Program-made: the position numbers and the translations under genes
Source: Tamarix chinensis
Taxonomy: Eukaryota; Streptophyta; Magnoliopsida; Caryophyllales; Tamaricaceae
Reading direction: 5' to 3'
Length of the DNA: 64,000 bases
NCBI GenBank assembly: GCA_030549775.1
Contig: CM060174.1
Span: 49,677,707 to 49,741,706 of the forward strand
Part shown: positions 12,957 through 24,440 of the stretch, in pieces
Layout of the letters: each line of letters begins with the position of its first letter
Position numbering within the stretch: position 1 is the first letter of the stretch
Notes under the pieces: model-generated
Told to the model about the DNA's origin: nothing
The model's input: only the letters and a program-made list of their open reading frames with translations
Databases searched by the model: none

Positions 12957-13104
12957 TGTAATACCCCATATTTTTTGTGAAATTTGTTGAATGAGAAGTT
13001 ATGGTATTTATTAAGATTTGATAATTTTTTATTTTAATTTGGAAATATAATTGAGTTTGAGGAATTGTTGGATTTGAATAAGCTTAAGAAATAAGATAAA
13101 ATGA

Positions 13105-13260
13105 GTTTTTAGACAGACCAATTGACTAGTTCATGAAATGATTAGAAAAAAGTTTTTGCTCTAATAAATCGAATGACAAGTTTGGGGAACCAATCTATTT
13201 GTTTGTAGAACAATCAACTAGTAGGCCAAATTGATCAATTGGTTTGGCATGAATACATTT
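13105..13260 (+). repeat. Motif array 1 of A LTR
   Basis: Degenerate words such as CAATTGACTAGTT, CAATCAACTAGTAGG and TTGATCAATTGGTTTGG, 20-40 bases apart. It matches the array just after the start of other A LTRs. Confidence 0.65.
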
Positions 13261-13733
13261 TTAAAACTTGGTTTTCCTAGAAAAAATTATTATACCAAAA
13301 TGAAACCTTGATAATCCTTTTCCAATTTATTCTTTAAATATTCTTAACCTTTCTTATCATGCATTTGGCTCGATCTTCTACCTTAAACTGATTCAAGGGC
13401 TCGATTGGAAAAACTAAAGGAGAGGGTGACCTCAGATTTATCTTCTTCCACCTATTTCCTCTACAGGCTCAAGAAATCATTACTTTAATTTCCAAACCTA
13501 TCTCTACATAACTAAGAGATTCCTTCCATATTAATTGTTCAATTCCTCTCTTATGTTTGATATTTTTGGGCAAATTTGACCTATAATTTTTCAAAAATTA
13601 CCATTACAGCTCTATAAGGGAGGTCAGTATATCTTTGATGAAATCTGCCCATTTAGATTAAATTTGAATGGTATAAACTAGGGTTTTTTGATTTGAGCAT
13701 AGACACAATCATTCTTGTACTAATTAGTTGGAT

Positions 13734-13741
13734 ATAAATAG
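13734..13741 (+). promoter_or_regulatory. TATA box of A LTR
   Basis: TATAAATA followed by GCCCTAATC, 777 bases from the LTR start. The copy at 50667 sits 780 bases from its start in the same TTGG-TATAAATAGC context. Confidence 0.62.
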
Positions 13742-14429
13742 CCCTAATCGCCCTTTCCAGTCACTTTTTGTTTAACTACCAAAATACTCCAACTCCCTCT
13801 AACCTTATCTTCTTTCCTTTAAATTTGAGCTTATTATTGGTCTCTTTCCACTCTTCTAATCCTTTATCTAGATCCTTCTTATTTATTACTAAAAAATGGA
13901 GGGTTAGATTAATGAGGTTGATTCTCCTTTCTAGCACAAATTCTCCCTATTTTCCTCTTAGTTTTGGTAAAACAAAATTCTCCTAACTAGAATTCTAATT
14001 TATAAATTTATTCATTGAATTTCCAAATTTTTAGCTTACATTTTTAAGATTAAGAAGTTGGAAATCTTCTAAGTTGAGTTTTTTTAATTGTGGGAAAGTT
14101 TTCTTGCACCAACTAAGCCATTCTTACTTCTGAAATGTGACATAGTTAATAATGCAATGCGGTGTTTTCCCTAGTACTAATTATATTGGGTTGTATGAGA
14201 ATTTAGTTTCAGATTTATACATGTTGATTAATTTATTAATCTTGAGAAAAATGTATGATTTTAGGAAAATTAGGTTGGTTTGATTAATTATGAAGCATGT
14301 CATAGTTTATGACCTGAAAAAATGTTGGTATAATGCTATAATACGTTTTAATTTGTATGTGGTAAGAATTTTGAGGATGATTGTCATGGAAAATGTCTTT
14401 TTATGTTATTTAAGGGTAAATTAATTGAC

Positions 14430-14680
14430 TTTTTGTCTAAATCTATCGACTGGTCCTTAGAATTGTTGACTAGTTGGCCCAAACTAATCCACCAGTAAGC
14501 TTGTAGTGTCATTAGTTTAATTTCCACTTAAACCCATTGACTTGTCTAGCAAAATCGATCAACTAGTCTTTGAATAGCATACTAGTTTTATAAAACCGAT
14601 CAACCAGATTGAGGGAACCATAGGTTTGGTTCAGCCAAACTGATCAATTGTTTCATCCACATTGGGTGATTTTGATCTTT
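14430..14680 (+). repeat. Motif array 2 of A LTR
   Basis: At least eight degenerate words of the AACCGATCAACTAGTTTG type alternate in orientation over 250 bases. This is the same part of the LTR that two B LTRs have entered elsewhere in the window (at 1036 and 58530). Confidence 0.7.
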
Positions 14681-16330
14681 TAACTTAGATATACTTTGAA
14701 ACTATGCTTAACACTGCTATATGGCTATTGAATGAGTGAAATACATCTATTGACATGGATCGACAACCTAATGGAAGGGTTAAATGGATCATGATTCATA
14801 TCATGCTTAATAAATTTTGTGAAGGCCTTAATGGGTAAACCTAAATAAGTATTTGATGGCTTTAAAGGGGTAATGCAACCTGGACTTTGGCTTGAGATGG
14901 ATGAATCCTATAGATTTAGGTTAATATTGTGATGTGTGTGGGAGGGCTTAATCTTTAATTATGTGGATCTAATGGTTCAAATGGAGTTTGTATGAGATGA
15001 TAAAGGCCTAGTGATTGAGAGTTTAAAGACTAAAGTTTCGAAAGTGATGCAAATAAGATATTGGTTTGAATTATGGTAGCAAAATGATGATGGTGATTCG
15101 TTGATGGTGATGATGATTCGTTGGTTCTTAATTAATGATGAATGTGATTCTAATATGATGATATGATGATGGTGATTTTTTAAAAGTTAGGGTTTATATG
15201 ATGGTTCGAGTCTTGGTTTAGGGTTAAGGTTAGGGCTTGGTTCGAAAAAGAGGAAATAAGGTGGTGTTTTGTTGGTATAGATGGTTAGGCTTTCGAATAA
15301 ATGTTTTAGGGTTTCGGTTTTGGTATACTAATTTAGTGTTTGGTTTAACCACAAAATAGAGTAGGAATTTGATGTTAATTAGGGTAGGAAAATGTGGATT
15401 AATAATAGTAGAAAAGATATGGATAAATCTCTAATTCATATAGACGAGATTAAAACTTTCAAGACAAACCATTCACACATATTCAATTTTCTTGAGCTTG
15501 AGCTTGAGCTCACATAGAATTCATTCAATATTGATCTTCAACTTCAATTCTTCATAATACAATCAATATGCTCGACATTAATGAATAATATAACCTTTCT
15601 ACCACTAGCTAAAACATATTCCAAACGATTCCAAGCTTAAAGATATTATGCTTCCTTTTTGCTAATTTTATGCTACTATATGCTAACTTTATGCTAACTT
15701 TATTACTTAATTAATAAATTAGCTAAATCAATTAATAATGCTCAAAAATCCTACTAATATACTCCTCATGCACATGGTTACTCCCTTCTTGCATGCCATG
15801 CACATGCACATAGACATTTAATTACTTGTTTGTTACGTTTCGAGCAACATAACTGTCCATTAGTCTTCATATTTATGGGAGACACTTTCCAAATGAAGAA
15901 AAATTGGTTCCATAATTATGAAATCCAATTATTGAGTGTTTACTCCTGTATCATATTGAGTAAGAATTAATTGAAATACCATATATGGTTAGGGAATGGC
16001 AATGGTCAAGATGGAATAAGGATGTAATTTTCTTATTGGCATATTTTATTGGCTTTTTGTGATCACGTACATCAAGAATAATGTACTAATCACTTAAAAA
16101 TAAAGACAATGAAGCTATGTATAGGTCTGGGTTACCTGATCCTCGATTAGCTACTAGAGTTTAGTCTGACTTTGGGCATTTATTAGTACCCTTTGGCTTT
16201 GCCTTCGGGCGATAGGGTGTATCAATGCTAAAGGAACTAGTTACCTAGGTAGTTTTTAGCTTCAATCTAGACTTATGTCCATTGGGGGTTACTTGGCTTT
16301 AGAAAAGGATGATGAAGTAGAGTATAAAAA

Positions 16331-16709
16331 AAATAATAGAATGGAATAGATAGAAAGGTCCTAGTAATATAACAAACTATACGAATAAGGCATACATATA
16401 TAACACCTACTTAGGTTGTGAGCATTAACCAATCAAAAATTGAAAATAGATTTGCGAACCAAACTCAATCTTGAATCTCGAATAAGTATTATTATGACAC
16501 TCTAAGATGGTTTAAAGTTGTGTAGATGCACATCTATATAAGATAAAGTTTAAATCAATAAGTAGATTTCCTCACTGTAGGTAAATTTAGGCACTCTATG
16601 CTAATGCGTTTTATGAAAGTAATTACTTTACTCAAAAATCTCCATGCCAAAAATGATCAACTATATGCTTGCATGTATCGTCATTTCCTGCCACTTAAAA
16701 GACAATATG
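16331..16709. other. Unassigned spacer before the copia element
   Basis: About 380 AT-rich bases after recognisable A similarity ends and before the copia target duplication. It may be diverged A LTR tail; I see nothing coding. Confidence 0.4.
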
Positions 16710-16714
16710 CAATA
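16710..16714. repeat. Target site duplication CAATA, left copy
   Basis: CAATA precedes the LTR edge TGTTGTGGATCG at 16715, and CAATA follows the other LTR edge at 20447-20451. An identical CAATA also occurs at 16703, so the exact left edge could be 7 bases off. Confidence 0.75.
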
Positions 16715-17422
16715 TGTTGTGGATCGATACTAATTCGGAAAAAATAAGATCTAATTATAATCAATTAGAACACACAAGAATTGAGAAGAGAAGAACACTC
16801 AAGAACACAGATTGGGGAAACAGATGATCTTATTGATGTGAAGTAATTGTGATTACAAAGAATCAAAGAAATTCTCACATAAATCACTCAATTCATCAAG
16901 GAATTACAATAGAACTCAATAGGAGAAGAAGACGGCATTCACTCTTCGATTAGAGTTCTAATCGCATGGTATTCATACTATACGAAACTGTCATTAGCGA
17001 AAACCGTGGCGAAGCAAAAAACCCAAAACACACGGACCGTGTTAATAAACACGGTACCCCCGTATTTATTTTCTATCTCTCGGCCTCTCCCGGAAAACAG
17101 AACATATTTTCCTGATGAAAAAGCACGGATCGTGTTTCCAAAACACGGGCCCCCCGTGTTTATTTCCAGCTTTGACAATCTTCAGTATTTTAGCCACAAC
17201 TTCTTCATCTGATCTTCGATCGAGCTGATTCTTGATGAGTTGGAAATATAACAGAAAGATCTACAACTTTTATGTTTAGAATATTTCCAAATTCTAATTG
17301 ATTCAATGTAAAATATTCACATCTTTCCAGAACAGCTCACAGTTCTACTTCAAATTTCTCCGAAACACTTCACACACCAATCCAAGCTATTCTACACACC
17401 AAATACGAGTCACAAGATCACA
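16715..17422 (-). repeat. 3' LTR of the copia element
   Basis: The minus-strand start TGTGATCTTGTGACTCG at 17422 directly follows the polypurine tract, and the other end is TGTTGTGG at 16715. About 310 bases (17120-17422) match 20145-20446 closely, which confirms an LTR pair. The inner part, 17027-17161, is a run of GC-rich palindromes. Confidence 0.88.
17027..17161. repeat. Cluster of CACGG palindromes in copia LTR
   Basis: Three inverted repeats lie within 135 bases. ACACGG-A-CCGTGT is at 17030-17042. A decayed one starting AACACGG is near 17048. At 17141-17161 the arms AAACACGGG and CCCGTGTTT are separated by three C. They would form strong hairpins in LTR RNA or single strands. The 5' LTR keeps a mutated version at about 20163. 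Confidence 0.85.
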
Positions 17423-17437
17423 ATTCTCCACCTTGAC
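17423..17437 (-). other. Polypurine tract of the copia element
   Basis: On the minus strand GTCAAGGTGGAGAAT lies directly before the 3' LTR start. This matches the AAGGTGGAGA-type second-strand primer found in Tork/Tnt1 elements. Confidence 0.85.
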
Positions 17438-17508
17438 GACGTATTTAAAGTAGCTAGAACCAGGAACATAAAAGACCATCTGTAAAACCCCTAGGCTCCA
17501 AAAGGCCC

Positions 17509-20098
17509 TCATGGTACACAAACACCAACCAAGTCCGAGTAATGCTCGAACTTGCTCAGTGTCAATGGCTTTGTTAGCATATCTGCTGGATTCTCAGCAG
17601 TAGCCACCTTCTCCAACACAACCTTTCCTGCAGCAATAGTACCTCAGATGAAGTGGTACCTGATATCAATGTGCTTTGTCCGACGATGGAAAGAATTCTG
17701 ATTCTTTTCCAAACAAATAGCACTCTGGCTATCGCTACGAACAACGAGAGCACCATGACCAAATCCAAGCTCACGAACGAAACCACCAAGCCATGAAGCT
17801 TCTTGAAAAGCTTCTGTCATAGCCATATACTCAGCCTCAGTAGTGGACAACGCAGTCACATCTTGCAAAGATGACCTCCAGCTAATTGCCGAACCACCAA
17901 GACAAAACACATAACCTCCAGTGGATCTCCTATTATCAAGATCTCCACCATAATCAGAGTCAACGAACCCAGTCAACGCATCAGTTGACCTCCCATACTC
18001 CAAACAAGATGATGCAGTACCCTTCAAGTACCTCAGAATCCACTTCACTGCTTGCCAATGAGCCTTCCCAGGATTCGCCATATATCTGCTCACAACACTC
18101 ACAGCTTGAGCAATATCCGGCCTGGTACAAACCATAGCGTACATCATGCATCCCACAGCATTAAAGTAGGGAACTGTGGCCATAAACTCCTCCTCATCTT
18201 TAGATTTGGGGCAATCTAAAGCAGACAATCTGAAGTGAGTAGCCAAGGGAGTACTAACCGGCTTGGCATCAATAATATGAAACCTCTCCAACACCTTGTT
18301 CACATATTGCTCTTGTGACAAGTAAAGACGCTTCTGTCTGCTGTCTCGAATGATCTCCATGCCAAGGATCTTCTTCGCAGCTCCCATATCCTTCATCTCA
18401 AACTCAGTCTTCAGCATTGTTTTCACCTTGTTAACTTCAGATAGATATTTTGCTGCAACAAGCATGTCATCGACATACAACAAAAGATACACTAGAGAAC
18501 CATCACCAACCTGCTTCAAGTATACACATCCATCGTACTCACTCCGGGAGAACCCATGCTCAATCATAAACTGATCAAACCTCTTATACCATTGTCTAGG
18601 CAACTACTTCAGACCATATAGTGACTTCTTCAATAAGCACACATGATCCTGCTTGCCTTCAACAACAAAGCCATTTGGTTGGTGCATATAGATCTCCTCC
18701 TCGAGCTCACCATGCAGAAAAGCTGTTTTAACATCCAATTGCTCTAACTCCATATCCTGCATTGCCACAAGCGCAAGCAAAGTACAAATAGAAGTATGCC
18801 TGACAACAGGGGAAAATACCTCGTTATAGTCTACACCAGGTATCTGACTAAACCCACGTGCAACTAAAGGAGCCTTGTACCTCGGTCCCTCAACACTTGG
18901 AATTCCCTATTTGAACTTGTACACCCACTTGCAATCAACTATTTTCTTATTCCTGGGTGCCTTCACAAGTTCCCATGTTTGATTTTCCATAGAGACTGCA
19001 TCTCCTCCTTCATAGCAGCACACCACTGAGCAGAATCAGTACTAACAATGGCATCTGAGTATGACACTGGCTCCTGTACATCAACGACAGTCTCAGCACT
19101 AGCCAAAGCATAACCTGCTAACTCCTCAAAGCCATACCTCACAGGAGGCTTCACAACCCTCCGTGGTCTACCAAGAGCAACGCCCCTTTGCTCCACCTGC
19201 TGCCTGGATCCACCACTTCAGGAATAGTGGGTCTCATACTAGAAGAGTCTGACTGATCCAAATCAACCTCTACCTCTACCTTATGCGTAACACCATGCAG
19301 ATTCTTTTTCTCCACCTCTTCAGACAATCTATCAGAAGAAGACTCAGACTTTTGGAGGAATACGGACTCATTGAAGGTAACATCCCTGCTTGTCAAAAAC
19401 TTGGATGCAGCTAGATCCCATAACTTGTACCCCTTCACACCGGATGTATAGCCAAGAAAGATGCACTTCTTCGCTCTAGGCTGGAGCTTCCCATCATTCA
19501 CATAAGCATAGGCAGAACATCCAAAAAAATGCAAATCAGAATAATCAGGTGGTTTGCCAGACCATACCTCCTCAGGTGTCTTCAGATTAATGGAACGATT
19601 GGGTGATCTGTTCACCAGGAATGCCGCCATGTGAACTGCCTCAGCCCAAAACTCCTTGCCTAATCTAGCTTGTGACAACATACATCGAGCCTTCTCTAAT
19701 AGGGTTCTATTCATCCTCTCAGCAACCCCATTCTGCTATGGTCTTCCAACACAAGTGTGATGCCTAGCAATACCATGGTCCTCACAGTACTTAGTGAAAC
19801 TACGCTCCACAAACTCAAGGTCATTATCTGTCCTGAGACATTTCACTTGTCTCCTAGTTTGCTTCTCTAATAAAGTCTTCCAATGCTTGAAAACTTCAAA
19901 GACAGCATTCTTATTTTTAATAAAATAAGTCCATACCTTCCTAGAGAAGTCATCAATAAATATCAGTAGGTATCGCGAACCACCCTTGGAAAGAACCCTT
20001 GTAGGACCCCACAAATCAGAGTGAACATAATCCAGAGGCCCCTTTATACTATGTGTAGCCTTTGAAAAAATAACCCGCTTCTGCTTTCCACCATAAAA
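17509..20098 (-). pseudogene. pol: Copia pol: integrase core, reverse transcriptase, RNase H
   Basis: In reading order it encodes the integrase core from the residues before HSDLWGP (20030-19736), QNGVAERMNRTLLEKAR (about 19730), the linker, then reverse transcriptase (about 19010-17950) with the catalytic YVDD intact inside LLLYVDDMLVA. RNase H follows, with VDSDYGGD, ALSTTEAEY and SDSQSAI. The C-terminus contains NPADMLTKPL and stops at 17509. Defects are stops at 19733 and 18604 (TAG where Gln is expected), 18907 (TAG) and 17641 (TGA where Arg is expected after YHFI), plus frameshifts near 19198 and 18988. Three of the stops fit C-to-T changes of CAG or CGA. The longest open part, 17644-18603 (319 codons), covers the second half of RT and RNase H. 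Gag, protease and the integrase zinc finger are missing at the 20098 deletion junction. The assignment to Tork/Tnt1 rests on overall resemblance and is firm at superfamily level. Confidence 0.95.
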
Positions 20099-20109
20099 TT
20101 GTGTTTCCG

Positions 20110-20446
20110 TGCCAATTCTATTTCCTCAAATTTCTCATCGACTTTGGCACGGATCGTGTTTCCGAAACACGGGCCCCCCATGTTTATTTCCAGCTTTGAC
20201 AATCTTCAGTATTTTAGCCACAACTTCTTCATCTGACCTCCGATCGAGCTGATTTTTTATGTGTTGGAAAGCTAACAAAAAGATATACAACTTTGAAGTT
20301 CAGAACATTTCCAAATTCTAATTTCTTCAATGTAAAATATTCACATCGTTCCAGAACATCTCACAATTCTACTTCAAATTTCTCCAAAACACTTCACACA
20401 CCAATCCAAGCTATTTTACACACCAAATACGAGTCACAAGCTCACA
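20110..20446 (-). repeat. Truncated 5' LTR of the copia element
   Basis: This copy matches the outer part of the 3' LTR (17120-17422), with scattered substitutions and an edge TGTGAGCTTGTGACTCG on the minus strand. About half the LTR is absent on the internal side, where the sequence runs into integrase near 20098. Confidence 0.85.
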
Positions 20447-20559
20447 CAATACAAAAAATCAATATGTGTTATTAAGGTTGTAATGGGGCTAGGTGAAAGG
20501 GCATGGTAAGTCTAAGATTATAGCTAATCACCCAAGAACAAATGGAGTGACAAATACAA

Positions 20560-21240
20560 GAATTTATCACAAATTTTGAGATCAATAATGCACTAACATG
20601 CTAGCATAGGGATAACATCCTTTGTGGTGCTTTATGGATGTAAGTGTCAAACACCATTATGTTAGAGTGACATTAGCAAGATTATGCTACTTGGGCTAGA
20701 GATAATTGAGGAGATGAATCAAAAGGTTTTGTTTATCTAAGATAGGATAAGAGAAGCTTAGAGTCCTTAGAAGTGTTACATAGACCAAAGGCACCATAGG
20801 GTTGGATTTGAGCTACGAGATAGAGTTTTGTTAAGGGTTTCACCCATAAAAGGAGTGCAGAGATTTGGTAGGATGGTTATGCTGATTCCAAGGTACATTG
20901 GTCCTTAAGAGTTTCTTGAATGGTTTAGTGAGGTTGCATACCACTAAGCAGGTCCACCAAAGTTAGCATGGGTTCATAAATCCCTCCACATTTCCCAACT
21001 GAGGAAGTGTGTCACAGATCCATCCTATGTGATCAAACTAGATAAGTTTAAGCTCAATGATTCTTTATCCTTCCATAAGAGGTCCTTGTGGATTCTCGAC
21101 ATCAAGAGTTGATGGTCCCGAATGAGATCAGCTACACTTGTGAAGGACCTTTGGAGTCATCATGGAGTAGAGGAGGAGAACTAAGATACTGAGAAGGAAA
21201 TCACGCTTCATCTTAAACTCTTGGAACAGGTTTGTTAGGC
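20560..21240 (+). pseudogene. pol: Ty3/gypsy chromovirus (Tekay/Del-like) integrase C-terminal remnant
   Basis: A plus-strand reading shows the end of the integrase core and its C-terminal region: LYGCKCQTPLC (about 20630), LGLEIIEEM (20696), then RVSPIKGVQRFG (about 20830), PRYIGP, SEVAYH, WVHKSLHISQLRKCVTDPS (about 20960), ILDIKS, and KDLWSHHGVEEEN (about 21150). The order matches the HHCC-core-GPY/F-chromodomain end of Tekay/Del elements. At least seven stops and one or more frameshifts break it, and everything upstream (gag, protease, RT, RNase H) is absent. It is followed by about 150 non-coding bases, a purine tract and an LTR in the same orientation, so it is the 3' end of one element. 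It is clearly non-functional. Confidence 0.88.
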
Positions 21241-21386
21241 TTTGGGGTTCTCTCTATTTTAAGAGGTTAGTCTCTAGTAGTATAGTAGCAGCCTGTGTAG
21301 AGTTTTCTACCTAGATCACTTTCCTTACATCCTTTTCTCTTCTTCCTTAACCTTGACTTTTGATTTTGGGGTGCAAAGTCTCTTTT

Positions 21387-21399
21387 AAAGGGGTAGTGA
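21387..21399 (+). other. Polypurine tract before the C LTR
   Basis: AAAGGGGTAGTGA lies immediately before TGTAATGCCC, the LTR start. Its place between the integrase remnant and the LTR is that of a gypsy second-strand primer. Confidence 0.75.
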
Positions 21400-21879
21400 T
21401 GTAATGCCCTAAATTTTACCTAAACCACATCACAAGTAATTAATATCTTAACCAAATTCTAATCTAAAGAAATTAATATTCCTATCGTACCCTAACTCTC
21501 TGATCCTAAATATTAGCCTAACCTTAAACTTCATTTCATGTTATTAATATTTTTCTTAGCCTAAACGTTGTTAGTCAATAATTAATCTATCCTATTATCT
21601 TAACCTAAATCTAAACCTAACATCACCCCCCCCAATTTATTTTTCTTTTTCCCTTTTTCTTTTTCCCCACTTGCCAATCACAAATATTTTCTTATCCCTG
21701 CTTCCCTTCTTCTTGCGTATTAATTTTTCCCTCTCTAGACCATGCCACTACTTGGCCATGCATAATCACGTGTTAAATTCCACTCCTCCCATTCATTTCA
21801 TGTGTGTGCTCTTTACAGACCTTACTAGGTATCTTCTTCCTCTCTACCATTCTCATTTTCTATCCCTCATGGATGTCTC

Positions 21880-21887
21880 TATATATA
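21880..21887 (+). promoter_or_regulatory. Possible TATA box of C LTR
   Basis: TATATATA in a CTCTA-TATATATATGCC context, about 480 bases into the LTR inside the C/T-rich block. It is weaker evidence than the TATAAATA boxes of A and B. Confidence 0.35.
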
Positions 21888-23297
21888 TGCCACATTAAAT
21901 GCCAAACCACCTCTCCCTTCCTCCACTCTTTCTGTTGAAAATTCACACTACCACAAACACAATCATCTTCCTTCCTTTCCCCTTCCTCACATTTACCAAA
22001 ATAGTCTTGAAACCACCTTTGATAGCCCTCACTGAAGCTCCATCCCACCATTGATGATCCACACCAAAACTCCCCCACAACCACCAGCTAACACTGTTGA
22101 AACTCACCCTCTCCATTTAGCACAATTTGCCATAGCTTCCCCCCATTTTCTTTCCAACCTTAGTTGCATCAAAAGCATCCAAACTCACCCACCAAACTTC
22201 AGCCTCCTTTAGTAATCCTACACCCTAAGCACCTACATATTTGGTCCCCTATAAAGTTCCAACCCTTATGCACTAGCTAAAGCCATTAGTCCTCACGTCC
22301 AAACAGGTCATTGGTCCCCTCTTTGTTTTGGCACAACTAACTAAACCATCACCTTGTTGCATGAGTTTGGCATAAACTTCCTTCAAACCTTGGTTTGGTT
22401 TTTCCCATTTATTTCAGTCCCATTTACCTTAGATTTTACTTAATTATATCATTAAGTGATATTGTTCCTTTGTTAATTATTTCTTTGATGATTTATTAGA
22501 AGTTCCAAAGAAGGTAAAATTGGATAAGCATGCTTAGAGAAAAAGAGCCCTCTTTATAAGGATACTAGTCATAGTCTATGGATTTCTTGCTAAGTGATAT
22601 GTTTGACTATATGTGCTATCATGTTATTATTACTATGTTAATGAATTCATGTTGATAATGCATTGATATGGAAATATACTAGTATGTGATGAAAATGAGT
22701 AATTTGAGAATCATGCAATATCATTACACTAATATTTTACCCTTAGTGGATCGATGTCATATATAGTTGTAATATGGATTAATAAAGTATGTTCAGTTAT
22801 AAAAGATCATATATGCCATATGGTGATAAATTGAGGTTTTGGAAATAATGATATTAAAACATATAAGGTTTTGCTCAAATGAGGGCTTAGGGTTACCTGT
22901 AAGGTCATTTTAGTCAATATAGGTTTAATATAAAAATTATATTATTTTAGTGTATTATATGATTTAAAATATTCTAAGGGGATTATATGAAGTGTTCAAA
23001 GTAGTCATGAATGCCTAAGTTTGATAAAATTAGTAAATAGCTTAGTTTGGGAATAGTAACCCTAAAATGAGGAAGTTATTATCGCACGTGTGAAATACTA
23101 TGAATTTTGGATATGTTGTTAATATAGGTGTTTTAGGAATCTATATTGAATTTGGTAGTGATAAGTTCATTTTAGGAAAAGTTATGACAAACTTGTGAAA
23201 TTAGACTTTTATTATCATTATAAATAGTAACTTTTGAAATGGGGTTATTATCACATATATAAAACATTCGTGTTAGGCCTTGAATTGTGGTTATATT

Positions 23298-23446
<149 letters not shown>

Positions 23447-23619
23447 AGGAAGAGATACTAAATCTGGTGGATGAAAGAGTAATAGAGAAGAAGTCATACC
23501 TAAAATGTGAAATGAGGATTTATGGGGAATATAAGGGTCTTAACCTTTGAGAACGGCCTTATTATCTATATGGTGGTGCTTTTCTTGCTTTAATTATGTT
23601 TCGTAACTATCAAATAAGT

Positions 23620-24065
23620 CATTAAACACATAAAGTAAAAGATTATATTAGTAAGGACCGATTTTACCTTTATGTTCGACTAGATAAGAATAGTGGCCGA
23701 GAACAACTTGCCCCGATGTTGTATTGATAACCATTCTACTAGTAGAGAATAGTGGCCAATACCATTTTACCTTAGGATTTTATATTGATAATCATTCCAT
23801 CAATTGATAATAGTTAGGGTCCTAAACTCAATATAAAATAAATCACAAGAACAATCATAATCATTAATAAGATATTAGTCACTTAAAGTGAAAGATTATA
23901 TGAGCCAACACCGATTGTACCTATCCATTCCACTAGACTAAAATAGTGGTCAGGAGAATCTTACCCTAGGGTTATATTGCTAATCACTCCATAGGTAGAG
24001 AATAATGGCCAAGAGAGTTTTTCTCTAGGGTTGTATATTGACATTGTTCCACTAGTTGAGAATAG
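23620..24065 (+). repeat. Two box-plus-hairpin modules in C LTR
   Basis: Each module starts with an AAACACATAAAGTAAAAGAT-like box (23625) or CACTTAAAGTGAAAGATTAT (23880). Three words ending AATAGTGGCC or AATAATGGCC then follow at 40-65 base spacing. Unit arms are CCACTAG...AATAGTGG in the best copies (about 23936 and 24048). Module offset is about 260 bases. Confidence 0.75.
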
Positions 24066-24440
24066 TGGGGTATTTGAACTCAACGTAAATAAAATAATGG
24101 ACTTTGTCATATCTAAAAAAGAGACTTAATACATACTACCTTGTAATTATTTATATACTTCACATATATATTTACATTTTTCTATAAATATCTATAATTA
24201 TCTATATCCACTACTTGACAGTATTGTTAACTTGCTTAGAAAGTAGCATATTAACCACCCTTTTTATGGGTGAAACGTATTCCCAAAAGTAAACATCCCT
24301 GATGCTGTTATGCAGGTTGTTGAGGACCTGCTGAATATTTTTTTTAGCTATGATGCATTATTTGTGCATCTCAATAGTGGTGCTGCAGAACCTATCCAAG
24401 CGTGATTGAAATCCATAAAAATGAACATCATAAAGTGTAG

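Larger units (their letters stand above)
12957..16330 (+). mobile_element. Family A LTR, plus orientation
   Basis: It begins TGTAATACCCCATATTTT and follows the A order: motif array 1 (about 13105-13260), TATA box 13734, leader, motif array 2 (about 14430-14680), a box CTAATCACTTAAAAATAAAGAC at about 16086 and hairpin-like words near 16200-16300. A stretch at about 14900-15990 has no counterpart in the 49887 copy and may be an insertion. The distal boundary is not clear; similarity fades at about 16330. No gag or pol is adjacent. It encodes nothing that I recognise. Confidence 0.7.
16715..20446 (-). mobile_element. Ty1/copia retrotransposon, Tork/Tnt1-like, internally deleted
   Basis: This is a minus-strand element with a 708-base 3' LTR (16715-17422), a polypurine tract, a pol gene reading from the integrase core to the end of RNase H, and a shortened 5' LTR (about 20110-20446), bounded by CAATA duplications. 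A deletion joins the U3 side of the 5' LTR to the middle of integrase. It removes U5, the primer site, gag, protease and the integrase zinc finger. Pol keeps its catalytic motifs but carries four nonsense codons and two frameshifts, so the element cannot move on its own. It looks younger than the gypsy remnants because most of the protein is still readable. Confidence 0.93.

Noticed and set aside
16978..17212. Short frames on both strands over the copia LTR
   Set aside because: They fall on palindromic LTR sequence; both strands are open because of the inverted repeats.
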